Below are positions 32,006-40,100 of a stretch of DNA of 47,814 nt, in pieces. The DNA is taken from contig NZ_AUIY01000029.1 of NCBI RefSeq assembly GCF_000423945.1, positions 1 through 47,814 of the forward strand. Direction: 5' to 3'. A model generated the notes under the pieces. That model searched no databases, had not been told where the DNA came from, and saw only the letters and a program-made list of their open reading frames with translations. Each line of letters begins with the position of its first letter. Position 1 is the stretch's first letter. A program made the position numbers and the translations under genes. The stretch comes from Butyrivibrio sp. XPD2002. Lineage in GTDB: Bacteria > Bacillota > Clostridia > Lachnospirales > Lachnospiraceae.

Positions 32006-33771
32006 AAACTGCTCTGCCTCTTAACTCTCTTAGGAATCCACATATCTACGCGGCTTCCATGGGTATCTTTATTTGAAAACTCGATAAGGTCATCTCTTCT
32101 GTACATAAGACTTAGTGTCTTTTTCAGATTCCAGAGACCTACTCCGTGTCCGTTTTCCTTGACCTTTACATTTCCATTTTTCACATCCGCAAGGAATTCC
32201 TCCGGAAATCCATCGCCGTCATCCTCCACTGTGATGTGGCATATCTCTTCCCCATAGTGTTCCTCTGCTTTTGCGGAAATCAATATGGATATCATTTTAT
32301 CAACTGATACGGCGTGCTTGTATATATTTTCAAGAATCGTATGTACAAGGAGCTGCGGAACCGGATAGTCCTCCAGACCCTCTCCGATATCTATAAAATC
32401 AAAAACAGAACCCGGATAGAGAATATCCTGCATCGCGATGTAGTCCCTTGCGTGCTCTATTTCCTCTGAAAGCGGCACGGTGTGAAGACCTGACTTAAAC
32501 AGGTACCTTACGTTTCTTGAAAGTCTCTCTATGTACTCTCTTATCTCTTCATTCTTGTTCTGATAGGACATGCTGTGAATCGTTGTCAGCGCGTTGAGGA
32601 AAAAGTGTGGCTTAATCTGAAGCTGAACATATTTTAAAGTAGCTTCGTCAAAGGCTATTCTCTCCTCGTAGGATTTCATGCGGAGATTAACAATGGTGTC
32701 CATCATCTTGTTGAAGCTCGTATTTATCTGCTGAAACTCTGTGGTGTCCGCATTGTCAGAGAGCCTCACGTTCTGGTCGCCCTTCTCGATTTCTCTCATG
32801 GCACGAAGAAGGTCAGAAAGAGGTGAAAAAACTGTTTTTCTCGCATAAATGCTCATAAACACCAGCATCAGTATCGCGATTACTATCAGGATTATTATAA
32901 CCACCTGAAGAATCTGAAAGCCACCATAGACCTTGCTTCTGGTCATACTAAGGAAAAGCGAAAAATCTCCGCTTGCAAAACCGGTTCCGGAAATATAATA
33001 CTCCTTGTCCGGAGACCATCTGCAAACATCGATATAGTTTTCGGTCAGATAGTCCTTTATCAGACCGTTTCCACCGTGTGTCAGGGATGCATCTTCGTCT
33101 GTAGCAGCTTCTATGGCTCCATACTCTGCAATTATCTGGCCATCATCAGACACAAGAGTATATTCAATCCCACTTTCAGGTGAATAAAAATCGGAAATAT
33201 TTGACACCTTTACAAGAACGCCGAGCATTCTCTTTTTATTCTTATACATTCTAAGAAGATAGCTGTCTTCACCTATTTTCCAATAGAACCAGGATGAAGG
33301 CATATTGCCGGGATTATCCTCCACAAGCTGCCGTATAGTCTTCTCAATATTAGATGTCTCTTCGTATGAAATATTAGGCTCTGTCCTTGCTATGTAGGTA
33401 TCCCCTACAAGGTCATAGAAAACAAGGGTCTGAACGTCACTACTTGTCATTGCTGCCCTGTTCAATATCTGAACCATGTTCTGCGCAGCTATAGCCCTCT
33501 GATTTTCATTCCCATACTCGAAGACCTGTATATTTTCATTATTCTGCAAAACCGAAGCCAGCGCCTGCTCGTTGGATTTTAGCACCTCTTCTATTTCGAA
33601 GGACGCCATCTCCCTGGCCTGAGTAATGGACGCAGCAGCGCTATCCTCCAGTGTTCCTGATGTATTCCACCACACTGCGGACAGAATAACGATCATGAGC
33701 AGAAGGTACCCTACTGAAGCTATGGCTATGATCCTGATAAAGGAGACTTTTTTTGTTTCATCTGTTTTCAT
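31990..33771 (-). CDS. YesM-type sensor histidine kinase
   Basis: A 593-residue membrane kinase. The first membrane helix is at about 13-33, an extracytoplasmic sensor region follows, the second helix is at about 286-308, then a HAMP linker and the kinase core of the LytS/YesM class. The phospho-acceptor is His389 in QLQIKPHFFLNAL, followed by an ATP-binding domain with DDGDGFPEEF and GHGVGLWNLKKTL. A TATAAT lies only eight bases before the start codon (33785-33780) and no ribosome site is visible, so the transcript may be leaderless or almost so. Confidence 0.93.
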   Translation of the reverse strand: MKTDETKKVSFIRIIAIASVGYLLLMIVILSAVWWNTSGTLEDSAAASITQAREMASFEIEEVLKSNEQALASVLQNNENIQVFEYGNENQRAIAAQNMVQILNRAAMTSSDVQTLVFYDLVGDTYIARTEPNISYEETSNIEKTIRQLVEDNPGNMPSSWFYWKIGEDSYLLRMYKNKKRMLGVLVKVSNISDFYSPESGIEYTLVSDDGQIIAEYGAIEAATDEDASLTHGGNGLIKDYLTENYIDVCRWSPDKEYYISGTGFASGDFSLFLSMTRSKVYGGFQILQVVIIILIVIAILMLVFMSIYARKTVFSPLSDLLRAMREIEKGDQNVRLSDNADTTEFQQINTSFNKMMDTIVNLRMKSYEERIAFDEATLKYVQLQIKPHFFLNALTTIHSMSYQNKNEEIREYIERLSRNVRYLFKSGLHTVPLSEEIEHARDYIAMQDILYPGSVFDFIDIGEGLEDYPVPQLLVHTILENIYKHAVSVDKMISILISAKAEEHYGEEICHITVEDDGDGFPEEFLADVKNGNVKVKENGHGVGLWNLKKTLSLMYRRDDLIEFSNKDTHGSRVDMWIPKRVKRQSSLWMQS

Positions 33772-33779
33772 AATTAAAC

Positions 33780-33785
33780 ATTATA
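33780..33785 (-). promoter_or_regulatory. -10 box very close to the yesM start codon
   Basis: GCTATAATG on the minus strand gives a consensus -10 hexamer whose last base is nine positions before the start codon A. There is no good -35 match. A start at the usual distance would fall at or one to two bases before the ATG. Confidence 0.45.
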
Positions 33786-33855
33786 GCAAAGTGACAAAAT
33801 TCTTGCTTGGAAGAAAAGTTGTACCCGCCGAAATCAGTCAGTATAATAGTGTTAA

Positions 33856-34155
33856 TCAATTAAATTTTTAGATTACCTTAGTGGTAAGCTTGCAGGCAGT
33901 CAGTTAACCAGCCAGCTTGACGATGCCGTCAAACTCGCTCGTCTCAATCAGAAATGGAGGACTGAATATATGTTATCCAAAATTGATATTGATGTTATGA
34001 AAGGTGAATATGAACGCGAGCTTGCAAAGAAAGATGCTGCTTTGGCTGAAAAAGATAATGCTTTGGCTGAAAAGGATAATTCTTTGATTGAAAAAGATGC
34101 CAGAATAGCAGAACTCGAAGCACTATTGACTAATCTGACTAATAAAGATAGTTAA
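33856..34155 (+). pseudogene. Remnant of an Rpn-family (PD-(D/E)XK) nuclease, C-terminal part
   Basis: The frame reads from LDYLSGKLAGSQLTSQLDD through KLARLNQKWRTEYMLSKIDI to a coiled-coil tail of AEKDN-type repeats, the usual C-terminal end of Rpn recombination-promoting nucleases in this bacterial family. The nuclease core should precede it by about 200 residues, but a TAA stop at 33853 and then the yesM promoter region lie there instead. An in-frame ATG at 33970 could give a 61-residue coiled-coil peptide. A truncated relic left by deletion is the best reading. Confidence 0.7.
34039..34101 (+). repeat. 21-bp tandem repeat, three copies, in the Rpn tail
   Basis: GCTTTGGCTGAAAAAGATAA-type units in tandem code for the heptad ALAEKDN. 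The first two differ at a single position, the third is more diverged. Such repeats commonly vary in copy number between paralogues of this family. Confidence 0.8.
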
Positions 34156-34177
34156 AAATGAATTAAGTAACTTTAAA

Positions 34178-34208
34178 GGAGCTGTGCCTGATCACCAGAC
34201 ACAGCTCC
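34178..34208 (-). terminator. Terminator after the ABC importer operon
   Basis: GGAGCTGTG and CACAGCTCC pair perfectly, with an inner CTG/CAG continuation after a one-base bulge pair. On the minus strand it is followed by TTTAAAG, a weak T-run. It ends the operon 37157-34216. Confidence 0.7.
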
Positions 34209-34215
34209 TAATAAA

Positions 34216-34989
34216 TTAGTTACCACATTCAACACTTATCTCGTTGAACAGATGCATTATCTGCTCGGGATTCATGTTCTTTTTCTCTTCTCCTGCCTTA
34301 TCAAGGATCACCGACCCCTCATGCATCATGAGAAGTCTGTCACCATATTCCGTAGCGTAGCGAAGGTTGTGGGTAACCATGATGGTTGTCACCTTTTTCT
34401 CCCTTACTATCTTCTCGGTAAGCTCCATTATGATGTCAGCAGTCTTGGGATCAAGAGCCGCTGTGTGCTCATCAAGAATCAGGAATTCAAGTGGCGTCAT
34501 GGTGCTCATAAGAAGTGCAACCGCCTGACGCTGACCACCTGAGAGTGAGCCTACCTTGGTATATAGCTTATCCTCAAGGCCAAGTCCGAGACCTTTTAAC
34601 AGCTCTCTGTAATAATCCTTCCTCTTGTGATTAACGCCTGACTGAAGACCATATCTCTTACCCTTGTTGTCAGCGATTGACATGTTCTCAAGGATATTCA
34701 TTGAAGGGCAGGTTCCCTTTGAAGGATCCTGATAAACTCTTCCTATGGTTCTGTGTCTCTGGTAGTCACGCTGATTGGCAATATTAACACCGTTTACAAG
34801 AACCTCTCCTCTGTCGGCCTGTATTGAGCCGCAGATAATGTTGAGCATTGAGGTCTTGCCGGATCCGTTACTTCCTACGACAGCCACAAACTGTCCGTCA
34901 GGAACAGTTAAGTTAAAATCGTCGAACAGACACATCTCGTTGACGCTGCCTGCATTATAGTTTTTATAAATTGATTTCAGTTCCAGCAT
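34216..34989 (-). CDS. ABC transporter ATPase (amino-acid-type importer)
   Basis: A 257-residue ATPase: Walker A GSNGSGKT (39-46), signature LSGGQRQAVALLM, Walker B FLILDEHTAALDP, and a switch His in VTHNLRYATEYGD. It is the energising subunit of the importer whose permease gene ends one base before its start region and whose binding protein is encoded first. The three-gene arrangement (binding protein of the ABC_sub_bind type, branched-chain-type permease, ATPase) is that of TrpXYZ-like or tyrosine/tryptophan importers of Firmicutes. The substrate is inferred from that resemblance only. Confidence 0.88.
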   Translation of the reverse strand: MLELKSIYKNYNAGSVNEMCLFDDFNLTVPDGQFVAVVGSNGSGKTSMLNIICGSIQADRGEVLVNGVNIANQRDYQRHRTIGRVYQDPSKGTCPSMNILENMSIADNKGKRYGLQSGVNHKRKDYYRELLKGLGLGLEDKLYTKVGSLSGGQRQAVALLMSTMTPLEFLILDEHTAALDPKTADIIMELTEKIVREKKVTTIMVTHNLRYATEYGDRLLMMHEGSVILDKAGEEKKNMNPEQIMHLFNEISVECGN

Positions 34990-34990
34990 A

Positions 34991-35875
34991 TCAGGCCTCC
35001 ACTTTCCGCTTTCTGTCTCTTGTGATTATGAGAATCACCAGGAACAGTACAGCTGTGATGAGCTTAAGGTCTGTTGACTGAAGACCGCACTTGATTGCAA
35101 TGGCAACGCAGGCCTTGTAGACAATAGCACCTATAATAACGCTTGTAGTCACCTTGAAAAATGAAAGCTTTTTAAGAAGCGCAGTTCCTATAATAACGCT
35201 GGCAAGACCGATAACAGCGGTTCCTGTACCCATGGATACGTCAAAATATCTCTGCTGCTGAGCGTATATGGAGCCTGAAAGTGCAACCATACCGTTTGCG
35301 ATTGCAAGGCCTATGATGCGCACCTTACCTCTGTCCACGCCCATTGAGGTTACAAGAACATCGTTATCTCCTACTGCCTGAAGCATAAGTCCTGATCTGG
35401 TCTTAAGATACCAGTCAAGGATCAGCTTAACTACGGCAACAATCACAACAAGAATAATTACGGACTGGAATTTTGCAAGTCCGGGAACGGCACCAAAGAT
35501 ACCGTTCATAAGTCTGTTGTCAAAAATCGTGTAGTAATCGTACATGGGAAGGTTGGCTCTTCCTGCAATACGAAGGTTTATGGAATATAAACCGGTCATC
35601 ATGATGATTCCGGCAAGAAGATCTCTTACCTTGAACACCACGTGAATAATACCTGTACATACTCCAATAAGACAACCTGCCGCAAAGCAGATAGGCAAAG
35701 TAAGTATAGGCTGAACTCCGGCTCTTATCATTACAACCGCAAGACAGATTCCGAAAGGAAAGCCGCCGTCCACAGTCATGTCCGGAAAATCCAGAATTTT
35801 ATATGTTATATACATTCCAAGAGCCATGATTGCGTAGCACAATCCCTGCTCGAGGACACTTACCAATAAAGCCAT
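34991..35875 (-). CDS. ABC transporter permease (branched-chain/BPD_transp_2 type)
   Basis: A 294-residue permease with eight or more hydrophobic segments and the typical glycine-rich start LCYAIMALGMYITYKILDFP followed by TVDGGF. This is the permease class found with ABC_sub_bind lipoproteins. The start at 35875 follows GAGGG by four bases; a longer frame from 35902 would begin inside a palindromic repeat (35879-35923) and is unlikely. The stop is directly followed by the ATPase gene. Confidence 0.86.
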   Translation of the reverse strand: MALLVSVLEQGLCYAIMALGMYITYKILDFPDMTVDGGFPFGICLAVVMIRAGVQPILTLPICFAAGCLIGVCTGIIHVVFKVRDLLAGIIMMTGLYSINLRIAGRANLPMYDYYTIFDNRLMNGIFGAVPGLAKFQSVIILVVIVAVVKLILDWYLKTRSGLMLQAVGDNDVLVTSMGVDRGKVRIIGLAIANGMVALSGSIYAQQQRYFDVSMGTGTAVIGLASVIIGTALLKKLSFFKVTTSVIIGAIVYKACVAIAIKCGLQSTDLKLITAVLFLVILIITRDRKRKVEA

Positions 35876-35878
35876 GTT

Positions 35879-35923
35879 ACCCTCATCCGCCCTTTCGGGC
35901 ACCTTCCCCTAAAGGGGGAAGGC
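35879..35923 (-). repeat. Dispersed double-hairpin repeat that supplies a ribosome site
   Basis: On the minus strand the order is CCTTCCCCC-TTTA-GGGGAAGG, then GCCC-GAAA-GGGC, then GATGAGGGT. The second hairpin and tail match the repeat before ppk1 (9982-10009). The terminal GAGGG is the permease ribosome site. Such palindromes are, from memory, frequent between genes in Lachnospiraceae and relatives. Confidence 0.7.
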
Positions 35924-35969
35924 ATATTTTTATTTCACACTTCCTACATTGGAAGCTTTATATTTTTTA

Positions 35970-37157
35970 TTAATTTGCAGCGATGCTGTCAAATACCTCA
36001 GCTGCTGTAGAAACGAGCTCTTCATCAAGCTGCATCTCTATGCCTTCAGCAGCTGCTGTGTTTACGTAAAGGCTGGGCTCGTTGATTACCTCGAAAGGCA
36101 TCTCTGAAGCCTGCTTCTCGCCCTTAAGAACCTTTGCTGCCATCTCACCTGTCTGAACACCGAGCTTTACATAATCAAGGCCCATAGCTGCCACGCAGCC
36201 AACCTTAACCTGCTCAACCTCTGATCCGAATACGGGGATCTTCTGCTCGTTAGCATAGCTAAGAACTGTCTGAAGTCCTGAAACTACTGTGTTATCTGTA
36301 AGATTGTTGATGCAGTCAACCTTTGTTACAAGGTCTGCTGCAGCCATATCAAGATCTGCAAGTGTGTTGATACCGCTGTCTACGATCTCAAAGCCATAAT
36401 CTGCTGCGTGCTCTTTGTACTGAGCGATTGTGCTCTCTGAGTTTGTCTCAGATGTTGTATAAAGGATACCGATCTTCTTAGCATCGGGAAGCATCTTTCT
36501 GATCATCTCAAGCTGCTCTGTTACAGCAAGTGCATCAGATGTTCCTGTGATGTTACCTACAGGTGTTCCGTCCTCGTTTGCAAGCTCTGCTGCAACGGGA
36601 TCTGAAACTGCTGAATATATAACGGGTACTGTTGTACCAAGTGCTGAATTGTAAGCACTCATTGCACTGGGTGTTGCAATACCACAGATAAGGTCTACGC
36701 CATCAGCTACAAAAGCATCTGAAATCTGGCTTGCAGTACCTGTATCAGCCTGAGCGTTCTGGAAGTGAACTGTGAGGTTCTCTCCCTCTACGATACCCTC
36801 GTTTGCAAGTCCCTGAAGGAATCCCTCACGGCAGTTATCAAGTGAGCCGTGCTCTGCAAACTGGGAAATACCGATAATGTACTCTTTTCCCTCTGTATCA
36901 ACGTCTGTGGCCTCTTCTGTAGCTTCCTCGGAAGCATCTGCTGATGCATCCTCTGTCTCAGCCTCAGTAGCGTCCTCTGTAGCTTCTTCAGAAGCCTCAG
37001 TCTCTGCTTCGGAGCTCTCTGTTTCAGCGCTGTCAGCTGTCTCTGTGCTCTCGGCCTGGTTTGCGTCATCTGCTACCTTACGGTTGTCTCCACATCCGGT
37101 GACAGTCATCACCATCATGGATGCAGCAAGTATAGCTGCCATCATCTTTCTTTTCAT
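35970..37157 (-). CDS. ABC importer binding lipoprotein, ABC_sub_bind (TrpX-like) type
   Basis: A 395-residue lipoprotein with signal peptide and lipobox VTGC (lipidated Cys22). Residues 29-92 are an unusually long tether of Glu, Ala, Thr, Ser and Asp. The binding domain starts near YIIGISQFAEHGSLDNCREG and contains VDLICGIATPSAMSAYN, then VPVIYSAVSDPVAA, as in the ABC_sub_bind family (TrpX and a tyrosine-binding lipoprotein are members). It heads the operon. The leader of about 100 bases has a TATAAT-type -10 box but no T-box or other aromatic-amino-acid riboregulator that I can see. Confidence 0.9.
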   Translation of the reverse strand: MKRKMMAAILAASMMVMTVTGCGDNRKVADDANQAESTETADSAETESSEAETEASEEATEDATEAETEDASADASEEATEEATDVDTEGKEYIIGISQFAEHGSLDNCREGFLQGLANEGIVEGENLTVHFQNAQADTGTASQISDAFVADGVDLICGIATPSAMSAYNSALGTTVPVIYSAVSDPVAAELANEDGTPVGNITGTSDALAVTEQLEMIRKMLPDAKKIGILYTTSETNSESTIAQYKEHAADYGFEIVDSGINTLADLDMAAADLVTKVDCINNLTDNTVVSGLQTVLSYANEQKIPVFGSEVEQVKVGCVAAMGLDYVKLGVQTGEMAAKVLKGEKQASEMPFEVINEPSLYVNTAAAEGIEMQLDEELVSTAAEVFDSIAAN

Positions 37158-37277
37158 AATAATCCTCCTATTGATGCATCGAAAAGTTGTCAGGGCTCTT
37201 CAATGCACTTCACTACTGTAAATTATCACAGCAAGTAACCTCATTATAATACAACAAAAAGAGTCTACATGCAATTA

Positions 37278-37342
37278 AATCCAAAGCCCAGACTCGGAAA
37301 ATGAGTTGCCATGGATACTAATCCAAAGCCCAGACTCGGAAA
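37278..37342. repeat. Pair of 23-bp direct repeats
   Basis: Two perfect copies of a 23-base unit starting AATCCAAAGCCCAGACTC, at 37278-37300 and 37320-37342. The second copy overlaps a 19-base segment repeated in inverted orientation at 37441-37459, which contains the stop codon of the CAP gene. The rest of 37158-37449 holds the binding-protein leader, a small GGTGC/GCACC hairpin at 37358-37374 and the terminator below. Confidence 0.8.
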
Positions 37343-37387
37343 TGTTCCATTTCCTCGTTGGTGCTCCGCACCAAATGAATAAAAAAT

Positions 37388-37425
37388 AAGAGGCAGAAAT
37401 ACGAGCTAGCTCGTCTCTGCCTCTT
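37388..37425 (-). terminator. Strong terminator after the CAP-domain gene
   Basis: AAGAGGCAGA and TCTGCCTCTT arms enclose ACGAGCTAGCTCGT, giving a long stem with a small internal loop. A T-run follows on the minus strand (TTATTTTTTATT) and also on the plus strand. It ends the CAP gene. Confidence 0.88.
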
Positions 37426-37449
37426 CCTTTTTATTCGCTTGGCTTTGGA

Positions 37450-38007
37450 TTAGTATCCAAACTCCTGTGCCCAATACCAGTTGCCATTCTCTGCCTGATA
37501 TACGGCGATACCAACTGTACTGAAGCCTGCCTCCATGATGTTAGCTGCGTGGGTAGGTGATGCCATCCATGCGTCTACAACGGAGTCTCCTGTGTTATAA
37601 AGCTTTGCAAGGTTCTCACCGAACATGATGTTACTGTTTACGGTGTACCATGCAGAACCGTTAGGTCTGTTATGTGAAAATGTACCAACGATCTCCTGAG
37701 CTCTTACAAGTGCTGCCTGTGTAAGTGCATCACTCCATCTAAGCTCTGAAAGACCTGCTGCAGCGCGCTTCTGATTAACGAGCGCGAATGCTGCCTGAGC
37801 TGCTGCTAATGCAGCCTGGCTTGATGTAGCCTCTCCGGCAAGAGCTATTGCTTCATCATCAATGTAGATGTTCTCAGTATCTTCATTTATTCCTCTGAGA
37901 GCAGCTACGTCGTCAATTTTAGCTACCTTCTCAGCTCCACAAGCCATTACATTAAGGGATATAACGACTGCAACCATAGTAGCTATTACACGTTTAAACT
38001 TCTTCAT
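37450..38007 (-). CDS. CAP/SCP-domain lipoprotein
   Basis: A 185-residue lipoprotein: signal peptide with lipobox VMAC (lipidated Cys23), a short linker, and a CAP domain in the C-terminal 115 residues (VNQKRAAAGLSELRWSDAL, GTFSHNRPNG, GENLAKLYN, WMASPTHAANIM, WYWAQEFGY). The conserved His and Glu residues of the CAP cavity are present. Bacterial members are extracytoplasmic; their activity is mostly unknown. The start at 38007 is chosen because GGAGG lies seven bases upstream. It has its own promoter and terminator. Confidence 0.9.
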   Translation of the reverse strand: MKKFKRVIATMVAVVISLNVMACGAEKVAKIDDVAALRGINEDTENIYIDDEAIALAGEATSSQAALAAAQAAFALVNQKRAAAGLSELRWSDALTQAALVRAQEIVGTFSHNRPNGSAWYTVNSNIMFGENLAKLYNTGDSVVDAWMASPTHAANIMEAGFSTVGIAVYQAENGNWYWAQEFGY

Positions 38008-38061
38008 GTGCGTTCCTCCAGTCACAGAAACAAAATCATTTTTAATAAATTACCTACACCA

Positions 38062-38089
38062 ATAATACCATGATTATCATAAAAGTCAA
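38062..38089 (-). promoter_or_regulatory. Promoter of the CAP gene
   Basis: TTGACT (38089-38084), a 16-base spacer and TATTAT (38067-38062) preceded by TGG, an extended -10 box. Nothing else was recognised in 38090-38211. Confidence 0.68.
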
Positions 38090-38211
38090 CGAAAATTTCA
38101 ATTAAAATTACATTTATGATTGTACTTTTTATTATTTTCTTTCAATCACGCTATTAGTGGTAATCCTGAAAAAATTCACAAAAAAAGTTTCCTCTATTTA
38201 GTTATAATTTT

Positions 38212-40032
38212 TCAATTGTACTTTATGCCAAGGGATTTCTTACTCTTAAACTTTGCATTTTTAGCGCCAGCCTTTGTTACCTTCGTCACCAGCTTATTGT
38301 AGGTCTTCTTATTCCTGGCATATATTGTTATCTTCACCTCCTTATTTAATTTATTAAAAGCCTTGGAGCCGACTTTCTTTAAATAATCACCGTTAAGTTT
38401 AACCTTCTTTAGTTTGCCGCAGCCATTAAAGGCCTTGGCACCGATTGTTTTCACATCTGTCTGTGAAAGATCAACAGTCCTTAGGTTCTTACAATTGCTA
38501 AAGGCTGCCTTTCCTATAGAAACTATATTGTGGCCTCCTTTTATCTCACGTATATTTCTGTTTCCCTTAAAGGCCTCTGCCTCGATCTCTGTTACAGGGT
38601 ACTCTTTTCCATTGATTTCAACAGTACTTGGAATATCAAGAGTTGAATCGGCAGTGTCTGTCACGCCCCTTATGGTTGCTGTCTGGTCGCTGTTAACCTT
38701 GCATACTATCGGAGAAGCCTCCAGAGTAACAGGCTCATTATAGGATGTATCTGTTGTTGTAGTGTTGTTATCTGAACTATTTTCATTTGTGCTGTCGGTG
38801 TTTGTAGATGACTCTTCACCGGAGTTATCGTTATACTGAGGCTCCTGACCTGATAAAAGAGCAAGAGTAGCTTCGTATGTATACTTTGTTCCGGTTGCAG
38901 TATCTATTAGTCTTCCGCCGTAGGGCGCGCCTCTCTCATGCTTGCTGCCTTCAATACCCACCCTATATTCATAGGTTGTTTTATTGTAATATGCGTGATT
39001 TATATAAGCTCCGCTGGAATTTGAAGCATCAGCCCAGGTTGTATCCTCTTCGTACCAGTCTCCGCCTATATTTACCATATTCCAGGCATGTCCGCCGGTG
39101 CTGCCTGACGAGGTTTTAGCGTATCCGGTAACAACCTTTGTATTTATTCCGAGCTCTTTAAGAATAAGTGCATAGCCCAGAGAATAGCCGTCACAGACAG
39201 CTCTTCCCTTACAGAGTGCGCCGTAAGCAGTGTGTGAAAAATTGAAATATGACTTTCCTGTAGAGCCGATATTTCCATATACAACCTGTTTTGTATACCA
39301 GTCATGGACATTTAGAACTGTCACTGCTGTGTTATTGGCATCCACAAGTCCAAGGGCTTTTACCTTATTAGCATATTCCTTCGCCTTTGCAGCTACAGCC
39401 TGGTCGATCTTATCATAATCATCAGCTGTATATTCCTGCATGATTATGTAATCCTTGTAGACACCATTTGTTTCAAATTCATATATCTGCCAGTCGCACA
39501 TGTAATATTCCACATTGGCCATGTGGTCATAGCAGACTGCTTCTATAGCCTCGTTTACAACAGTGGTGCATTCCATGGAATCCGCATTGTAATATCTGTT
39601 TCTGCTTTCACTTCCTGAGTAGAAAAGGTATCCACCCTTACTTACAACATCAGCCTCAGAATCACTGCTCGGAAGCTTATCGAACTTTTTTAAACGCCTT
39701 GAGCTGTCGCAAGCAATATAAAGAGCATCGTAGAAATCTCTCTTTTCAATCGTATTTAGTTTCGCGTAATAATAGCCATGATCCACTGCGTTGGCAGCGT
39801 TCTTACTGGTTCTTACTTTTGCTCTTAATGGATTATAATCAGACGCAACTGTCTTAGAAGCACCTCGCATAGGAAAGCCTTCATGATCTCCAATCGGAAG
39901 ATCATACCCCGAAGCGCTGACCCTGACAGATGCCATAGGATTACTAAAAGATATAGTTAAACTGACCAATAATGACAATGCAAAGATTGCCATTAAAGGC
40001 CTTTTCCCCTTAATGGATATACGTTTGTTCAT
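38212..40032 (-). CDS. Secreted transglutaminase-like protein with C-terminal leucine-rich repeats
   Basis: A 606-residue secreted protein. A signal peptide covers about residues 1-40. The transglutaminase-like core has Cys280 in GRAVCDGYSLGYALI, His315 in GGHAWNMVNIGG and Asp330 in EEDTTWAD, a complete Cys-His-Asp triad. A Ser/Thr/Asn linker (about 400-440) leads to BspA-type leucine-rich repeats (EAFKGNRNIREI, AAFSNCKNLRTVDLS, KAFNGCGKLKKVKL). It ends with a basic tail containing KAGAKNAKFK, shared with the decayed paralogue at 40973. It lies downstream of a class B sortase gene but shows no sorting signal. Cell-wall protease or crosslinking activity is inferred. Confidence 0.88.
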   Translation of the reverse strand: MNKRISIKGKRPLMAIFALSLLVSLTISFSNPMASVRVSASGYDLPIGDHEGFPMRGASKTVASDYNPLRAKVRTSKNAANAVDHGYYYAKLNTIEKRDFYDALYIACDSSRRLKKFDKLPSSDSEADVVSKGGYLFYSGSESRNRYYNADSMECTTVVNEAIEAVCYDHMANVEYYMCDWQIYEFETNGVYKDYIIMQEYTADDYDKIDQAVAAKAKEYANKVKALGLVDANNTAVTVLNVHDWYTKQVVYGNIGSTGKSYFNFSHTAYGALCKGRAVCDGYSLGYALILKELGINTKVVTGYAKTSSGSTGGHAWNMVNIGGDWYEEDTTWADASNSSGAYINHAYYNKTTYEYRVGIEGSKHERGAPYGGRLIDTATGTKYTYEATLALLSGQEPQYNDNSGEESSTNTDSTNENSSDNNTTTTDTSYNEPVTLEASPIVCKVNSDQTATIRGVTDTADSTLDIPSTVEINGKEYPVTEIEAEAFKGNRNIREIKGGHNIVSIGKAAFSNCKNLRTVDLSQTDVKTIGAKAFNGCGKLKKVKLNGDYLKKVGSKAFNKLNKEVKITIYARNKKTYNKLVTKVTKAGAKNAKFKSKKSLGIKYN

Positions 40033-40082
40033 AGACTCTCCCCCTCATTCAAGTCATGACACAAAACACATATTTTTGAGCC

Positions 40083-40100
40083 TGTATAAATTTTTATACA
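40083..40100. promoter_or_regulatory. TGTATAAA palindrome upstream of the transglutaminase/LRR gene
   Basis: TGTATAAATTTTTATACA is a perfect 8-bp inverted repeat with a two-base centre. Similar half-sites TTGTATAC (about 40107) and TTGTATAAA (about 40150) lie in the same 144-base gap. This could be a repressor operator. It could also be chance in very AT-rich DNA. Confidence 0.35.

Noticed and set aside
34039..34101. Three tandem repeats considered as CRISPR-like
   Set aside because: The units are contiguous without spacers and code for a coiled-coil heptad.
37158..37260. A T-box or tryptophan attenuator before the TrpX-like gene
   Set aside because: No GGGTGGNACCGCG-like core, specifier loop or terminator pair was found in the leader.
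37278..37459. Repeats considered as a small CRISPR array
   Set aside because: There are only two direct copies 42 bp apart, no third regularly spaced copy and no cas genes nearby.
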